Shown here one piece after another: positions 7,470 to 16,486 of a DNA stretch of 64,000 nucleotides. Below the pieces are notes generated by a model. It made no database searches. It worked only from the letters and a program-made list of their open reading frames with translations, and had not been told where the DNA came from. Each line of letters opens with the position of its first letter. The first letter of the stretch is position 1. The stretch comes from Roseihalotalea indica. GTDB lineage: Bacteria; Bacteroidota; Bacteroidia; Cytophagales; Cyclobacteriaceae. The translations under genes were made by a program, and so were the position numbers. The stretch lies in contig NZ_JAINFL010000018.1 of the NCBI RefSeq assembly GCF_022458895.1, forward strand, positions 1-64,000. Direction: 5' to 3'.

Positions 7470-9893
7470 TCATTCGTATCTGAGGGATTTGGCGGGGTCA
7501 GCCAGAGCGGCGCGTACGGTTTGGAAGCTGATGGTGAATAGAGCGATCAGTAGTACCGCGATGATGGGCGCGACCAGCAGCCACCAGGCGATGTTGATAC
7601 GGAACGCATAGCCTTCCAGCCAGTAGTGCATGACCCCGTAGGCGATGGGCAGGGCGATCAGGCTGGCGATGATAACCAGTTGGATGAAATCTTTAGAGAG
7701 CAAGGCCACGATGCTCGCCACGGAGGAACCCAGTACCTTGCGAATGCCGATCTCCTTGGTGCGCTGGGTAGCCATGAAGGAGGATAAACCGAACAATCCC
7801 AGACAGGCGACCAGGATGGCTAATGCAGCAAAGAAGCCAAACGTTTTTCCAAAGCGCTGGTCGGCCTGGTACTGCTGGTTGAAATGATCATCCAGGAAGA
7901 AGTAGGCAAAGGGGTTGCCGGGAAAGATGTTCTGATATACCTCCTGAGCATTCGCAATGGTACCCGACAGTCCGGCAGTTTCTACTTTCATGGAAAAGAA
8001 GCTCCGGCTGGCGGGGATTAGTCGGAAGATTAGCGGATCAATGGTGGACTGTAAGCTTTCCTGATGGTAGTCTTTCAGCACTCCCACAATGTGGAAGGTA
8101 TCTCCCCAGAAGAAAATCTCCTCGCTAAGTACTTCTTCGGGTGTATCAAATCCCAGAAGCTTCACCGCGGATTCGTTGAAGAGCACGGCGCTTTCATCCG
8201 TCCCATAATCCTCCGAGAAATTGCGTCCCGCAACAATATCCAGTTCAAAGGTCGGCACGTACTCGTAATCCACTCCGATAACCCGGTACTGATTGCTCTC
8301 GCTATCATCCTGATGGATCAGCCGAATACCACCGGCATTCCACCCTGGCTTGTTACCCGGGACTGCCGTAGAAGCCGTGACGGATTTTATGCTGCTATTG
8401 CGTAGCAAGCCCGTTTTAAAGGTCTGAACCCGGTCGGCATACACCGAATCATCTACTACTTCCGGAGCTTCCACCACCAGCGTCTGGTCAATATCAACCC
8501 CTAAATCCTGATCCTGCATGAAGGTGATCTGCCGATAGACGACTAGCGTACCGGCAATCAGGAAGACAGATGCGGTAAACTGCACCACCACCAGTACTTT
8601 TCGCAGCAGCACTCCGCTTTTAGACGCACTCATCTTCCCCTTCAGCACCCGCACCGGCTGAAAAGCTGACAGCACAAAGGCCGGATACAAACCCGACAGG
8701 AAGGCACCTATCAGAAAGATGGCCACCACCACTCCCCAGAACGAAGCCGTGGTGAACAGTGAAAGGGTAAGCTCCTTCCCGGTTAATACACTAAAGTAAC
8801 GGTAACTTACCAGTACCAGTACTAGTGCTAAAACCACTGCGAGGGCATTTAGCAGTACCGATTCGGTCAGGAACTGCCGGATGAGTTGGCGACGCAGGGA
8901 TCCCATCACTTTCCGTACTCCTACCTCCCGAGCACGGTCTACCGAGCGGGCCGTCGCCAGATTGATGTAATTGACCCAGGCAATGACGATGATAAACAAA
9001 GCAATAACCAGCAGGGCATATACCGCATCGCCGTTGCCATTTACCTCTGCCTCCATCATGTAATCCGAGTACAGATGAATGTCAGTCAGGGGTTGTAGGA
9101 TAAAGCTCATATCGGCGTCATATTCCCGCAGTTCTTCTCCGGCTTTCTCCTCGATGAGGGTGGGGATTTTCTCTTCCAGCAAAGCAGGGTCGGTACCCGG
9201 CACCAGGGCGATGTAGTTGTAGAAACCGTCCCATTGCCAGGCAGTTTCTACTTCCTCCCCTACCCACTCTACGAAGGTGGCGAAGGAAAACAGAAAGTCA
9301 AATTGCAGGTGAGAGTGGGCGGGTATATCCTCAAACACTCCGGTAATCTCGAAGTCGTTATCATCGTTTACGCTAATCCGCTTGCCGATCGGATCTTCCT
9401 CCCCAAAGTATCGCTTGGCCGCCGACTGAGACAGCACCACCGTGTAAGGCTTTTCCAAAGCAGTGGCTTCGTCGCCCTGAATGAGGTCGTATGAAAACAT
9501 GGGCAGAAAGGACGCCGACACCATATACATCTTTTCTTCCTTAAAGCGGATGGGCCCACCCGCGGCATTCCGGTTGATCACCACCCCACTGAATGACCGG
9601 AAACGAGCGTATTCTTCTACCTCAGGAAAAGCCTCTTTCATGGCCTGACCAATAGCCGCACAGCCCGCTGCCCACTCGGTGGTGAGCACTCCTTTGTTAT
9701 ACCGGTTTTGCTTCAGCCGGTAAATATTTTCTTTGTTGGCGTGAAAATCATCGTAGCTCAACTCGTAGGAAACGTACTGAAGAATCAGCAAACAGGCGGC
9801 CATGCCAATGGCTAAACCCAGAATATTGATCAGCGAAAAGACTTTATGTTTGAGAAGGTTTCTCAGGGCGATGGTCAGGTGATTCTTCAGCAT
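7470..9893 (-). CDS. MacB/FtsX-type ABC transporter permease
   Basis: An 807-residue paralog of the gene at 4928, with the same architecture: N-terminal TM (LINILGLAIGMAACLLILQY, about 21-40), periplasmic MacB_PCD, FtsX block with VNYINLATARSVDRAREVGVRK (about 310-335), second periplasmic domain, and final FtsX block with QRTKEIGIRKVLGSS near 690-705. It begins MLKNHLTIALRNLLKHK, the usual family start, with cytoplasmic positive charges. No ATPase is encoded beside it. The two proteins are clearly homologous but diverged, so the duplication is old. Possible roles are export of a lipoprotein, lipid or peptide; nothing in the sequence decides this. Confidence 0.9.
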   Translation of the reverse strand: MLKNHLTIALRNLLKHKVFSLINILGLAIGMAACLLILQYVSYELSYDDFHANKENIYRLKQNRYNKGVLTTEWAAGCAAIGQAMKEAFPEVEEYARFRSFSGVVINRNAAGGPIRFKEEKMYMVSASFLPMFSYDLIQGDEATALEKPYTVVLSQSAAKRYFGEEDPIGKRISVNDDNDFEITGVFEDIPAHSHLQFDFLFSFATFVEWVGEEVETAWQWDGFYNYIALVPGTDPALLEEKIPTLIEEKAGEELREYDADMSFILQPLTDIHLYSDYMMEAEVNGNGDAVYALLVIALFIIVIAWVNYINLATARSVDRAREVGVRKVMGSLRRQLIRQFLTESVLLNALAVVLALVLVLVSYRYFSVLTGKELTLSLFTTASFWGVVVAIFLIGAFLSGLYPAFVLSAFQPVRVLKGKMSASKSGVLLRKVLVVVQFTASVFLIAGTLVVYRQITFMQDQDLGVDIDQTLVVEAPEVVDDSVYADRVQTFKTGLLRNSSIKSVTASTAVPGNKPGWNAGGIRLIHQDDSESNQYRVIGVDYEYVPTFELDIVAGRNFSEDYGTDESAVLFNESAVKLLGFDTPEEVLSEEIFFWGDTFHIVGVLKDYHQESLQSTIDPLIFRLIPASRSFFSMKVETAGLSGTIANAQEVYQNIFPGNPFAYFFLDDHFNQQYQADQRFGKTFGFFAALAILVACLGLFGLSSFMATQRTKEIGIRKVLGSSVASIVALLSKDFIQLVIIASLIALPIAYGVMHYWLEGYAFRINIAWWLLVAPIIAVLLIALFTISFQTVRAALADPAKSLRYE

Positions 9894-10201
9894 GGCATGG
9901 ATAGGGTTTAGGGCTTACTGAGTAGACGATTGAGTTAAGAGATCATTACTAGAGACACTGTATAAATTTTAAATGGTTACACGTAGCAGGAATAATCTTT
10001 TCAAGAAAGAACATGTACTGTAACCACCACTACGGTGTAAGCATTACAATTTGTAATAGGCAGCCTGGCATTTCCTAATGCTTTTACATGCCACAATGTA
10101 GCCTGTCTGTCAATTATGACTTTCCTGAGGTTTTATTTCTGACTTTCCGCTATATTTATATAAGGGACTCAGGTAATGATCCCAGCTTACAACACCTAAC
10201 T
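9894..10201. other. Divergent intergenic region with a 15 bp near-palindrome
   Basis: Lies between the permease gene (minus) and the ECF sigma gene (plus). A near-perfect palindrome ATTACAATTTGTAAT sits at 10043-10057 and could be an operator. An in-frame extension of the sigma ORF starts at 10088, but its residues do not look like a sigma-factor N-terminus. Confidence 0.4.
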
Positions 10202-10837
10202 ATGAAACTGCAGACTGAAAAGATGCTTGTAGAGAAAGCAGGTACTTCCATCGTCTTGCTGGATGGTTCAGCCCGGTTTCAACGCATGCCTGAGAGTGAG
10301 TTATGGGATTTATTCAGAGCCGGCGACGAGGCAGCTTTTCATTACCTGTATATCACCTACTTTCCGATATTATTTACTTACGGACATCAGTTTACCCCTG
10401 ACCGGGAACTGGTGAAAGATGTTATTCAGGATCTTTTCATATACCTCAAAGAGAAAAGGCATACGCTGGGCCCCACTACTGCCATTAAGTTTTATCTGTA
10501 CACCGCCTACCGAAGGAGGATTGTCCGATATCTTAGCCAAAAGAAACACAACTGCGAAGATGCTAAAGGAGCTATCAATGCTGGGTTTGACATTGCTTTA
10601 TCTCAGGAATCTTTTATAGTTGATCAGACCACTCATGAAGAATACAAACAGAAGTTGGAACATGCATTTAACGTACTGACCCCACGCCAGCGAGAGGTGA
10701 TCATTTATTATTTTTATGAGGATTTTTCTTACGAAGAAATTGCCTCACTTATGGGTTTTTCCAAAGTGCAGTATGCTCGTATTCAAGTAAGCCGCAGTAT
10801 TGCCAAGCTGCGAAAAGTGCTCGGCAAATTTGCGTAA
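10202..10837 (+). CDS. ECF-type RNA polymerase sigma factor
   Basis: A 211-residue sigma-70 family protein with region 2 at about residues 30-100 (ELWDLFRAGDEAAFHYLYITY, then ELVKDVIQDLFIYL) and region 4 at about 150-205 (LTPRQREVIIYYFYEDFSYEEIASLMG, then YARIQVSRSIAKLRK). It should direct RNA polymerase to a small set of promoters. The start at 10202 (MKLQTEKM) was chosen because residues from the upstream ATG at 10088 do not resemble the family; MLVEKAG at 10223 is another option. No FecR anti-sigma gene follows. The next genes are a SusC/SusD pair on the same strand, a common place for ECF factors in Bacteroidota, so it may control that operon. Confidence 0.85.
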   Translation: MKLQTEKMLVEKAGTSIVLLDGSARFQRMPESELWDLFRAGDEAAFHYLYITYFPILFTYGHQFTPDRELVKDVIQDLFIYLKEKRHTLGPTTAIKFYLYTAYRRRIVRYLSQKKHNCEDAKGAINAGFDIALSQESFIVDQTTHEEYKQKLEHAFNVLTPRQREVIIYYFYEDFSYEEIASLMGFSKVQYARIQVSRSIAKLRKVLGKFA

Positions 10838-11521
10838 AATCGGTTTTTTTAACTTCCCTGCCCTCTTAGTTCCAGCATAAAGTCCACTCTTTTTTTAAGA
10901 AAGAAATCACAAAAATATTTCTTACCCCCCATGTATATATCTGAAAAGTTAATGCCTTTATGAGGATATGGCTATATCTAAGAGCCAGGTACACCAGGCA
11001 TGAAGCACAAGTACTACTCGAGAAAAACAGTTTTACCACGGCCAGCGTCAGTAGCTCGCCTTAAACGTGCCCCTCTGAAGCCGGACAGATCGTGGCTGGC
11101 TTGTTCGCGAGCATATCGTAAGAACCGAAGAAAAATTACTATAGCCCCAAAAATAAGCTTTCCCATTCAGTACAGATACCAGGTAGAAGCCGAGCCTACG
11201 GAGGTTTCAACAGTATGGAATAATATTAATCGGGGAAAGTACAGCAGAAGCACTCGGATGTCCCAAGGCTGGCGGCGCTTATTTTCTGTGGTGTTCCGCT
11301 CCGTACCTGCGCTGCTCTTTATGGAGCGTCTCATGGTAGGGACATAGGATATACCTCCAGCTAGTCATATTTATTTTACGACCACCTCACAAACCTTTAT
11401 CATCTGGCTTATGGCAAACAACTCTAGATAACAAGACCACCCACCATGTACCGCTTACGCTACTGCCAAAGTGGACTACCTATTACCTAAAACCTGAAGT
11501 TTAACAAATAAATACAATGCG
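10838..11521 (+). other. Non-coding region / possible long leader of the SusC operon
   Basis: 684 bp without a convincing gene. A 115-codon open frame at 11000-11347 is very Arg/Lys/Ser-rich, matches nothing recognised and has no clear ribosome binding site. TTACCCCCC at 10922-10930, preceded by an AT-rich tract, resembles a sequence found upstream of the second SusC (26811-26820) and may mark a promoter or regulator site. If transcription starts there, the susC mRNA has a leader of nearly 600 nt. Confidence 0.4.
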
Positions 11522-14500
11522 ATGAATCTAACCCTACTTACGCCCAGGTTATCAAGATACCTGGCACTTGCACTATGTGTTCAGCTATTACCGGCCTCCT
11601 GGCTGGTCGCTGGGGATAACCCTACCCTGGAAACTCATTCTAAAGATTATATTGCCACCGCAGCTATTGATGTAAGCGGTAAAGTAAGTGACGAAAATGG
11701 CGAGGGCTTACCAGGAGTCAACGTACTGGTGAAAGGAACCTCCTTAGGCACAGTAACCAATATTGAAGGTATTTACCGCCTGCAAGTAGAAAACGAAAAT
11801 TCTATTCTGGTATTCAGCTCTATTGGATATGCCACGCAGGAAGTCACCGTAGGAAACCAGCGTACTGTCAACATTAATATGCTCCCTGATGTGAAGGCCC
11901 TGGAAGAAGTTGTGGTGATTGGGTATGGTACTCAGCGAAGAGAAGATCTCACCGGCGCCATCGGATCAGTTAGCAGTGAGGATTTGAAGAAAGTGCCGAT
12001 TACCACTCCCGACCAGGCCATGCAGGGCCGGGTAGCCGGAGTGCAGGTTCGAACCACCTCTCACGAGCCGGGCGGAGGCATTTCCGTGCAAATCCGAGGA
12101 ACATCTTCTCTCTCAGCCAGCAGCCAGCCACTATACGTGATTGACGGTTTCCCTATCTCTAACGATTACTCCAGCGTTGCATCAGAAAAGGGTTCTACCA
12201 CTCCTAACCAGCTTAACTCTATTGACCCTTCTACTATTGAATCAGTAGAAATTTTAAAGGATGCTTCAGCCACCGCTATTTACGGCTCTCGGGCAACTAA
12301 TGGCGTAGTGCTGATCACCACCAAGCGGGGCCGCCGAGGACCAGCTCAGGTAGATTATTCCACCAATGTCTCGTTCCAGAAAGTAGCCAAAAAGTTTGAC
12401 CTGCTCAACGCCACGGAATATGGCCAACTGGTTAATGAAGCCAATGACTTAAATGATGTTCCCCACACGTTCTCCGATGAACAGATCGCTGCTTTGGGAG
12501 AAGGCACCGACTGGCAGGATGTTATGTTCAGAACCGCTATAACCCAGCGCCATATGCTATCGGTAGCCGGAGGCAACGAGAATCTGCGCTATATGGTATC
12601 AGGTAATTATACCGATCAGGAAGGAGTAATCATCGAGAGCGGGCTAAGAAGATATGCTACCACCATTAACCTGGATGCCAATGTAAGCGAGAAGTTAACC
12701 CTGGGCTCCAGCATGACATTTAGCCATACAAATAACCAACGGACGCTGGAAGGCACCAAGAGCTACAGTAATGAGCCTAGTATTGTCTCTAGTATTTTTA
12801 ATGCCCGTCCCCATATTCCGGCCTACGATGAAGAAGGGAATATTATCAAGAATAACAACGGATTTCCCGGTGGCAATGGTGAAGACACTCCCCTCTGGAT
12901 GGCCAAAGCATACGAAAGAGATGCGAAAACGATTCGGATGATCGGTAACATTTTCGCAAACTACGAAATTATCGAGGGCTTGAACTTCAAAGTGCGGGTA
13001 GGGCTGGATTACAATGACTTTGCAAATAACACGTACTACCCTATTGGATCCAGCGTTGCCGGAAGTACCGGGGGGCAAGCTACACGCACCACGCAACAAC
13101 TGGTGAACTTCCTGAACGAAAACACCCTGGAATACAAGCGGAACTTCGGTCAGAAACATCAGTTTACAGCCTTGGTCGGATACACCAGCCAGACGGAAAA
13201 GAACGAAACGGCGACGGCCCGGGCCTATGGCTTTCCGTCTGATTTTTACGGCTACCGAAACTTAGGCATTGCCTCCAGTCCTCAGCCTTCAACCTCCTAC
13301 GAGTCTAAATGGGTACTTTTGTCTTACCTGGGGCGTTTAAACTACATCTTCAATGATAAGTATTTGTTTACGGCTACCGCCCGCTACGACGGTTCCTCTA
13401 AATTTGGGGTAAACAACAAATACGGATTCTTCCCTTCCGCTTCGGTAGCCTGGAGGTTGAGCGAAGAAGAATTCATCCGAAACATGGGGCTGTTCAGCCA
13501 GCTGAAGCTTAGAGTGGGCTATGGCTCTACTGGAAACGAGCGCATCGGTCTGTATCGGTCTATCTCTACCATTGCCGCCTATAATAACTTCAGCAACGGC
13601 TACGGGTTCTACGGTCAGCAAACGCCGGTGGCCTGGCCGGATAATATTGCCAACCCTAACCTGAGCTGGGAGAAAGCCGAAGACATCAACGTGGGATTGG
13701 ATATGGGCTTCTTTGACAACCGCCTCAGCCTGACGCTGGATGTGTATCAAAAGAAAACAACGGACTTACTGCTGAACACTCCGCTACCCGAAGAAAGTGG
13801 TTACGCCAGCGTATTGCAAAACGTAGGCTCCATGCAAAACAAAGGCTTTGAGGTTACCCTCAACACGGTGAATACTACCGGTGCACTAGGCTGGACTACC
13901 AACTTCAACTTTTCCATGAACCGCAACAAGGTGCTGGACCTGGGTGGTGCCGACTTCTATTTTACCGGTTGGGCCGGTGGAGGAAACAATGGTCATAACG
14001 GAACCAACCTCGTGCGTATTGCTCCCGGCCAGCCCGTTGGTGCGTTCTGGGGATCGATCTACGAAGGAATCTACAAAAGCCAGGCAGAAATTGACGAAGC
14101 CGGTCATCAACCGAACAACCGCCCCGGATCCGAAAGATTCAAGGACCTGAACGGCGATGGAGTATGGACCGAAGAAGATGATACCTACATCGGTAATCCT
14201 AACCCGGATTATATATTTGGGTTCAACAACGATTTTACCTGGAAACAATTCAGCCTGAATATTTTCATGTACGGAGAGGTCGGGCAGGAAATTGCCACCT
14301 TCGCCCTTGGCAACCGGCTGATCGGGGGCACCAACCTTTTACGGTCTGACCGGGAAAACCGCTGGACACCAGAGAACCCAAATGGTACCGCTACGGCAGC
14401 AAACCAAAACGTAACCAGTGTATTAAGCACCCGCAACGTAGTGGACGGATCGTTTATGCGGATCAAAAATATCTCACTGTCTTATAATCTGCCGGTAGGT

Positions 14501-14692
14501 AATATGAATATCAACTGGTTGCGCTCCCTACAGGTATCCGCAGCAGTAGACAATGCTTTTGTATTTACCAATTACCAGGGTTATGACCCGGAAGTAAACT
14601 CCTTTGGTGCTTCTAATGAGGTGAAAGGGGTAGACCGCTTCTCTTATCCATCCGTGAGAGGTGTCCGGTTTGGCCTAAACATCGGATTTTAA
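11522..14692 (+). CDS. SusC/RagA-family TonB-dependent outer-membrane transporter
   Basis: A 1056-residue outer-membrane nutrient transporter. A signal peptide (about 1-30) is followed by a CarboxypepD_reg-like domain (VSGKVSDENGEGLPGVNVLV, about 50-125), the TonB-box region with EEVVVIGYGTQRRE, the plug (LTGAIGSVSSEDLKK through VVLITTKRGRRG, about 140-270) and a long beta-barrel to the C-terminal aromatic strand (VRFGLNIGF). The IRGTSSL...PLYVIDG and SATAIYGSRATNGV motifs are typical SusC signatures. No STN secretin domain is seen, so it probably does not signal to an anti-sigma factor. It is followed after 28 bp by its SusD partner. Substrate unknown; no glycoside hydrolase accompanies this pair. 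Confidence 0.95.
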   Translation: MNLTLLTPRLSRYLALALCVQLLPASWLVAGDNPTLETHSKDYIATAAIDVSGKVSDENGEGLPGVNVLVKGTSLGTVTNIEGIYRLQVENENSILVFSSIGYATQEVTVGNQRTVNINMLPDVKALEEVVVIGYGTQRREDLTGAIGSVSSEDLKKVPITTPDQAMQGRVAGVQVRTTSHEPGGGISVQIRGTSSLSASSQPLYVIDGFPISNDYSSVASEKGSTTPNQLNSIDPSTIESVEILKDASATAIYGSRATNGVVLITTKRGRRGPAQVDYSTNVSFQKVAKKFDLLNATEYGQLVNEANDLNDVPHTFSDEQIAALGEGTDWQDVMFRTAITQRHMLSVAGGNENLRYMVSGNYTDQEGVIIESGLRRYATTINLDANVSEKLTLGSSMTFSHTNNQRTLEGTKSYSNEPSIVSSIFNARPHIPAYDEEGNIIKNNNGFPGGNGEDTPLWMAKAYERDAKTIRMIGNIFANYEIIEGLNFKVRVGLDYNDFANNTYYPIGSSVAGSTGGQATRTTQQLVNFLNENTLEYKRNFGQKHQFTALVGYTSQTEKNETATARAYGFPSDFYGYRNLGIASSPQPSTSYESKWVLLSYLGRLNYIFNDKYLFTATARYDGSSKFGVNNKYGFFPSASVAWRLSEEEFIRNMGLFSQLKLRVGYGSTGNERIGLYRSISTIAAYNNFSNGYGFYGQQTPVAWPDNIANPNLSWEKAEDINVGLDMGFFDNRLSLTLDVYQKKTTDLLLNTPLPEESGYASVLQNVGSMQNKGFEVTLNTVNTTGALGWTTNFNFSMNRNKVLDLGGADFYFTGWAGGGNNGHNGTNLVRIAPGQPVGAFWGSIYEGIYKSQAEIDEAGHQPNNRPGSERFKDLNGDGVWTEEDDTYIGNPNPDYIFGFNNDFTWKQFSLNIFMYGEVGQEIATFALGNRLIGGTNLLRSDRENRWTPENPNGTATAANQNVTSVLSTRNVVDGSFMRIKNISLSYNLPVGNMNINWLRSLQVSAAVDNAFVFTNYQGYDPEVNSFGASNEVKGVDRFSYPSVRGVRFGLNIGF

Positions 14693-14720
14693 GCTGTGAT
14701 TAATTCTTAAAGCAAGAAAC

Positions 14721-16256
14721 ATGAAAAAATATATAAAGTATTTACTGCTGGTGCTGTCTGTAAACTTAACGTTCTGTACCGAGCCACTGGAAGAAGAATT
14801 ATTTAGTAACCCCAGCATAGACGAGTTTTATCAGAGTGCGGCCGATGCTGAACTAGCCATTGCGGGCGTCTACGCAGTGCTACTCACCGAGCAAGGGGTG
14901 TATAAAGACATCGCCTATTATGTATTGGGCGACTGGACATCAGACCTTATGCAAAACCTGAATGCCACTGCCACCCCAGACGAGTGGACTTCTTTCACCT
15001 GGAATGAAAGCACCCAACTGTTTGATTTTATGTGGACTGGTTCATACCTGGGCATTAACCGGGCCAATATCCTGATCAACAAACTAGAAGCGGGTTCGCT
15101 TAGCGAAGAGGTAAAAAATGAATATATAGGACAAGCCAAATTTCTACGAGCCCTGCTGTATTTTAATTTGGTGAAAGCTTACGGCGGAGTGCCCCTCCAT
15201 GTGAAAGGTACTTTTGATACTTCGGAAACCGGCCTGCCCCGCAGCTCAACGGAGGATACCTACGCGCAGATTATTGCTGATTTGCAGGATGCTGAAGTTC
15301 GCCTGGCCCCCTTCAACCCAGAGCATCAGAAAGCAGGAAAAGCCACCTTGGGTTCAGCGAAAGGATTGCTGGCTAAGGTTTACCTACAGATGGGCAACTG
15401 GACCGCGGCCGCCAGCAAAGCCAAGGAAGTGATGGACATGGGCGTGTATGCATTGTATCCCGATTATAAAGAAATCTGGAACCCGGACCCCAGTGTAGAA
15501 AATGGCTCCGAGCATCTTTTCTCCGCTCAGCACATTAACGGAGGCGACAATACGACTAACCTGGGCAACCATACCGTATTCCGCTTTGTGCCCACCTCCA
15601 CCAAACACCCCGTAACCGGTGAGGATATTCGCTGGTCATCCGAAGGAGGATCATCCAGTGGGGAAGTGGTGCGGGAGTTCTTTGAGGCTGTTCCGGATAC
15701 TTACCGAAAATGGTGGACCATGCGCGATGAGATGCCCTTTTACTGGAAAGTAGCCACCGGTGAACTGGTAACCGGTGATACAGTACCGCTGCTGCAACCG
15801 GTAGTTATCAAATACTATCAGATTGACCAGGGAACCGGCTTCCTGAAAACAGGTCTGAACACTACCATTCTGCGGTATTCTGATATTTTGCTGACGTATG
15901 CCGAAGCAGTTAATGAGGCCGAAGGCGGAGCAAGTGCCGCCGCCTACGAAGCCCTTAACATGGTGCGCCGACGAGCCCGAGCTGTGGGCACTCCCAATGA
16001 GCAACCTGAATCTGTCTACCCCGATATTGCCGTGGGTTCATTAAGCCAAGCAGCGTTTCGGGATGCCATTTTATTTGAGCGGGCTCAGGAGTTTATTGGC
16101 GAAGGCGAACGAAGAAACGACCTGAATCGTCATGGTATGTTCTTATCGAATGCACGCGCCCGGGGTCTGAACGCGCCGGATGGATATGAGTTATTTCCCA
16201 TTCACTTTAGCCATATCCGCCAGAACACGCTGTTAACGCAGAATACCCCTTACTAA
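14721..16256 (+). CDS. SusD/RagB-family nutrient-binding outer-membrane lipoprotein
   Basis: A 511-residue partner of the SusC at 11522, acting as the lid that delivers ligand to the transporter. The N-terminus (MKKYIKYLLLVLSVNLTFC) is a lipoprotein signal with the acceptor Cys at 19. SusD features follow: helical TPR-like repeats (YIGQAKFLRALLYFNLVKAYGGVPL at about 140-165), the SusD_RagB C-terminal region (LRYSDILLTYAEAVNEAEGG, and later ILFERAQEFIGEGERRNDLNRHG). It is co-transcribed with susC, and an intrinsic terminator follows at 16281-16320. Confidence 0.95.
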   Translation: MKKYIKYLLLVLSVNLTFCTEPLEEELFSNPSIDEFYQSAADAELAIAGVYAVLLTEQGVYKDIAYYVLGDWTSDLMQNLNATATPDEWTSFTWNESTQLFDFMWTGSYLGINRANILINKLEAGSLSEEVKNEYIGQAKFLRALLYFNLVKAYGGVPLHVKGTFDTSETGLPRSSTEDTYAQIIADLQDAEVRLAPFNPEHQKAGKATLGSAKGLLAKVYLQMGNWTAAASKAKEVMDMGVYALYPDYKEIWNPDPSVENGSEHLFSAQHINGGDNTTNLGNHTVFRFVPTSTKHPVTGEDIRWSSEGGSSSGEVVREFFEAVPDTYRKWWTMRDEMPFYWKVATGELVTGDTVPLLQPVVIKYYQIDQGTGFLKTGLNTTILRYSDILLTYAEAVNEAEGGASAAAYEALNMVRRRARAVGTPNEQPESVYPDIAVGSLSQAAFRDAILFERAQEFIGEGERRNDLNRHGMFLSNARARGLNAPDGYELFPIHFSHIRQNTLLTQNTPY

Positions 16257-16280
16257 CAGCCAGTATTTTCTGTCAATTAA

Positions 16281-16320
16281 AAGCCCTGCCTGTTGAACCA
16301 TCAAAGGCAGGGTTTTCTTT
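16281..16320 (+). terminator. Intrinsic terminator after the SusC-SusD operon
   Basis: The stem CCCTGCCT/AGGCAGGG (16284-16291 with 16305-16312) is followed by TTTTCTTTT. It lies 27 bp after the SusD stop, so SusC-SusD form their own transcript and the VCBS protein downstream needs a separate promoter. Confidence 0.9.
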
Positions 16321-16486
16321 TGCTATAGGTAAGATAATCACCTAACTCATCTATTGCGTAGTTCCAGGGTTCCTTACAGCTGGATGGTAAAACTATGGAA
16401 AACGAAAACCAATAAACTAGAAGCGTGTACCCCGCGTTATCACGTAAAATTTCGTTTATTACGTTTTCAATGCGCAGTAATTTTCT

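Noticed and set aside
9894..10201. Sigma-factor start at 10088
   Set aside because: The extra 38 residues do not resemble an ECF N-terminus and would put coding sequence in the likely promoter; the ATG at 10202 is preferred.
11000..11347. A 115-codon open frame between the ECF sigma and SusC genes
   Set aside because: Very rich in Arg, Lys and Ser, no recognisable motif, no signal or TM pattern and no ribosome binding site; treated as leader DNA.
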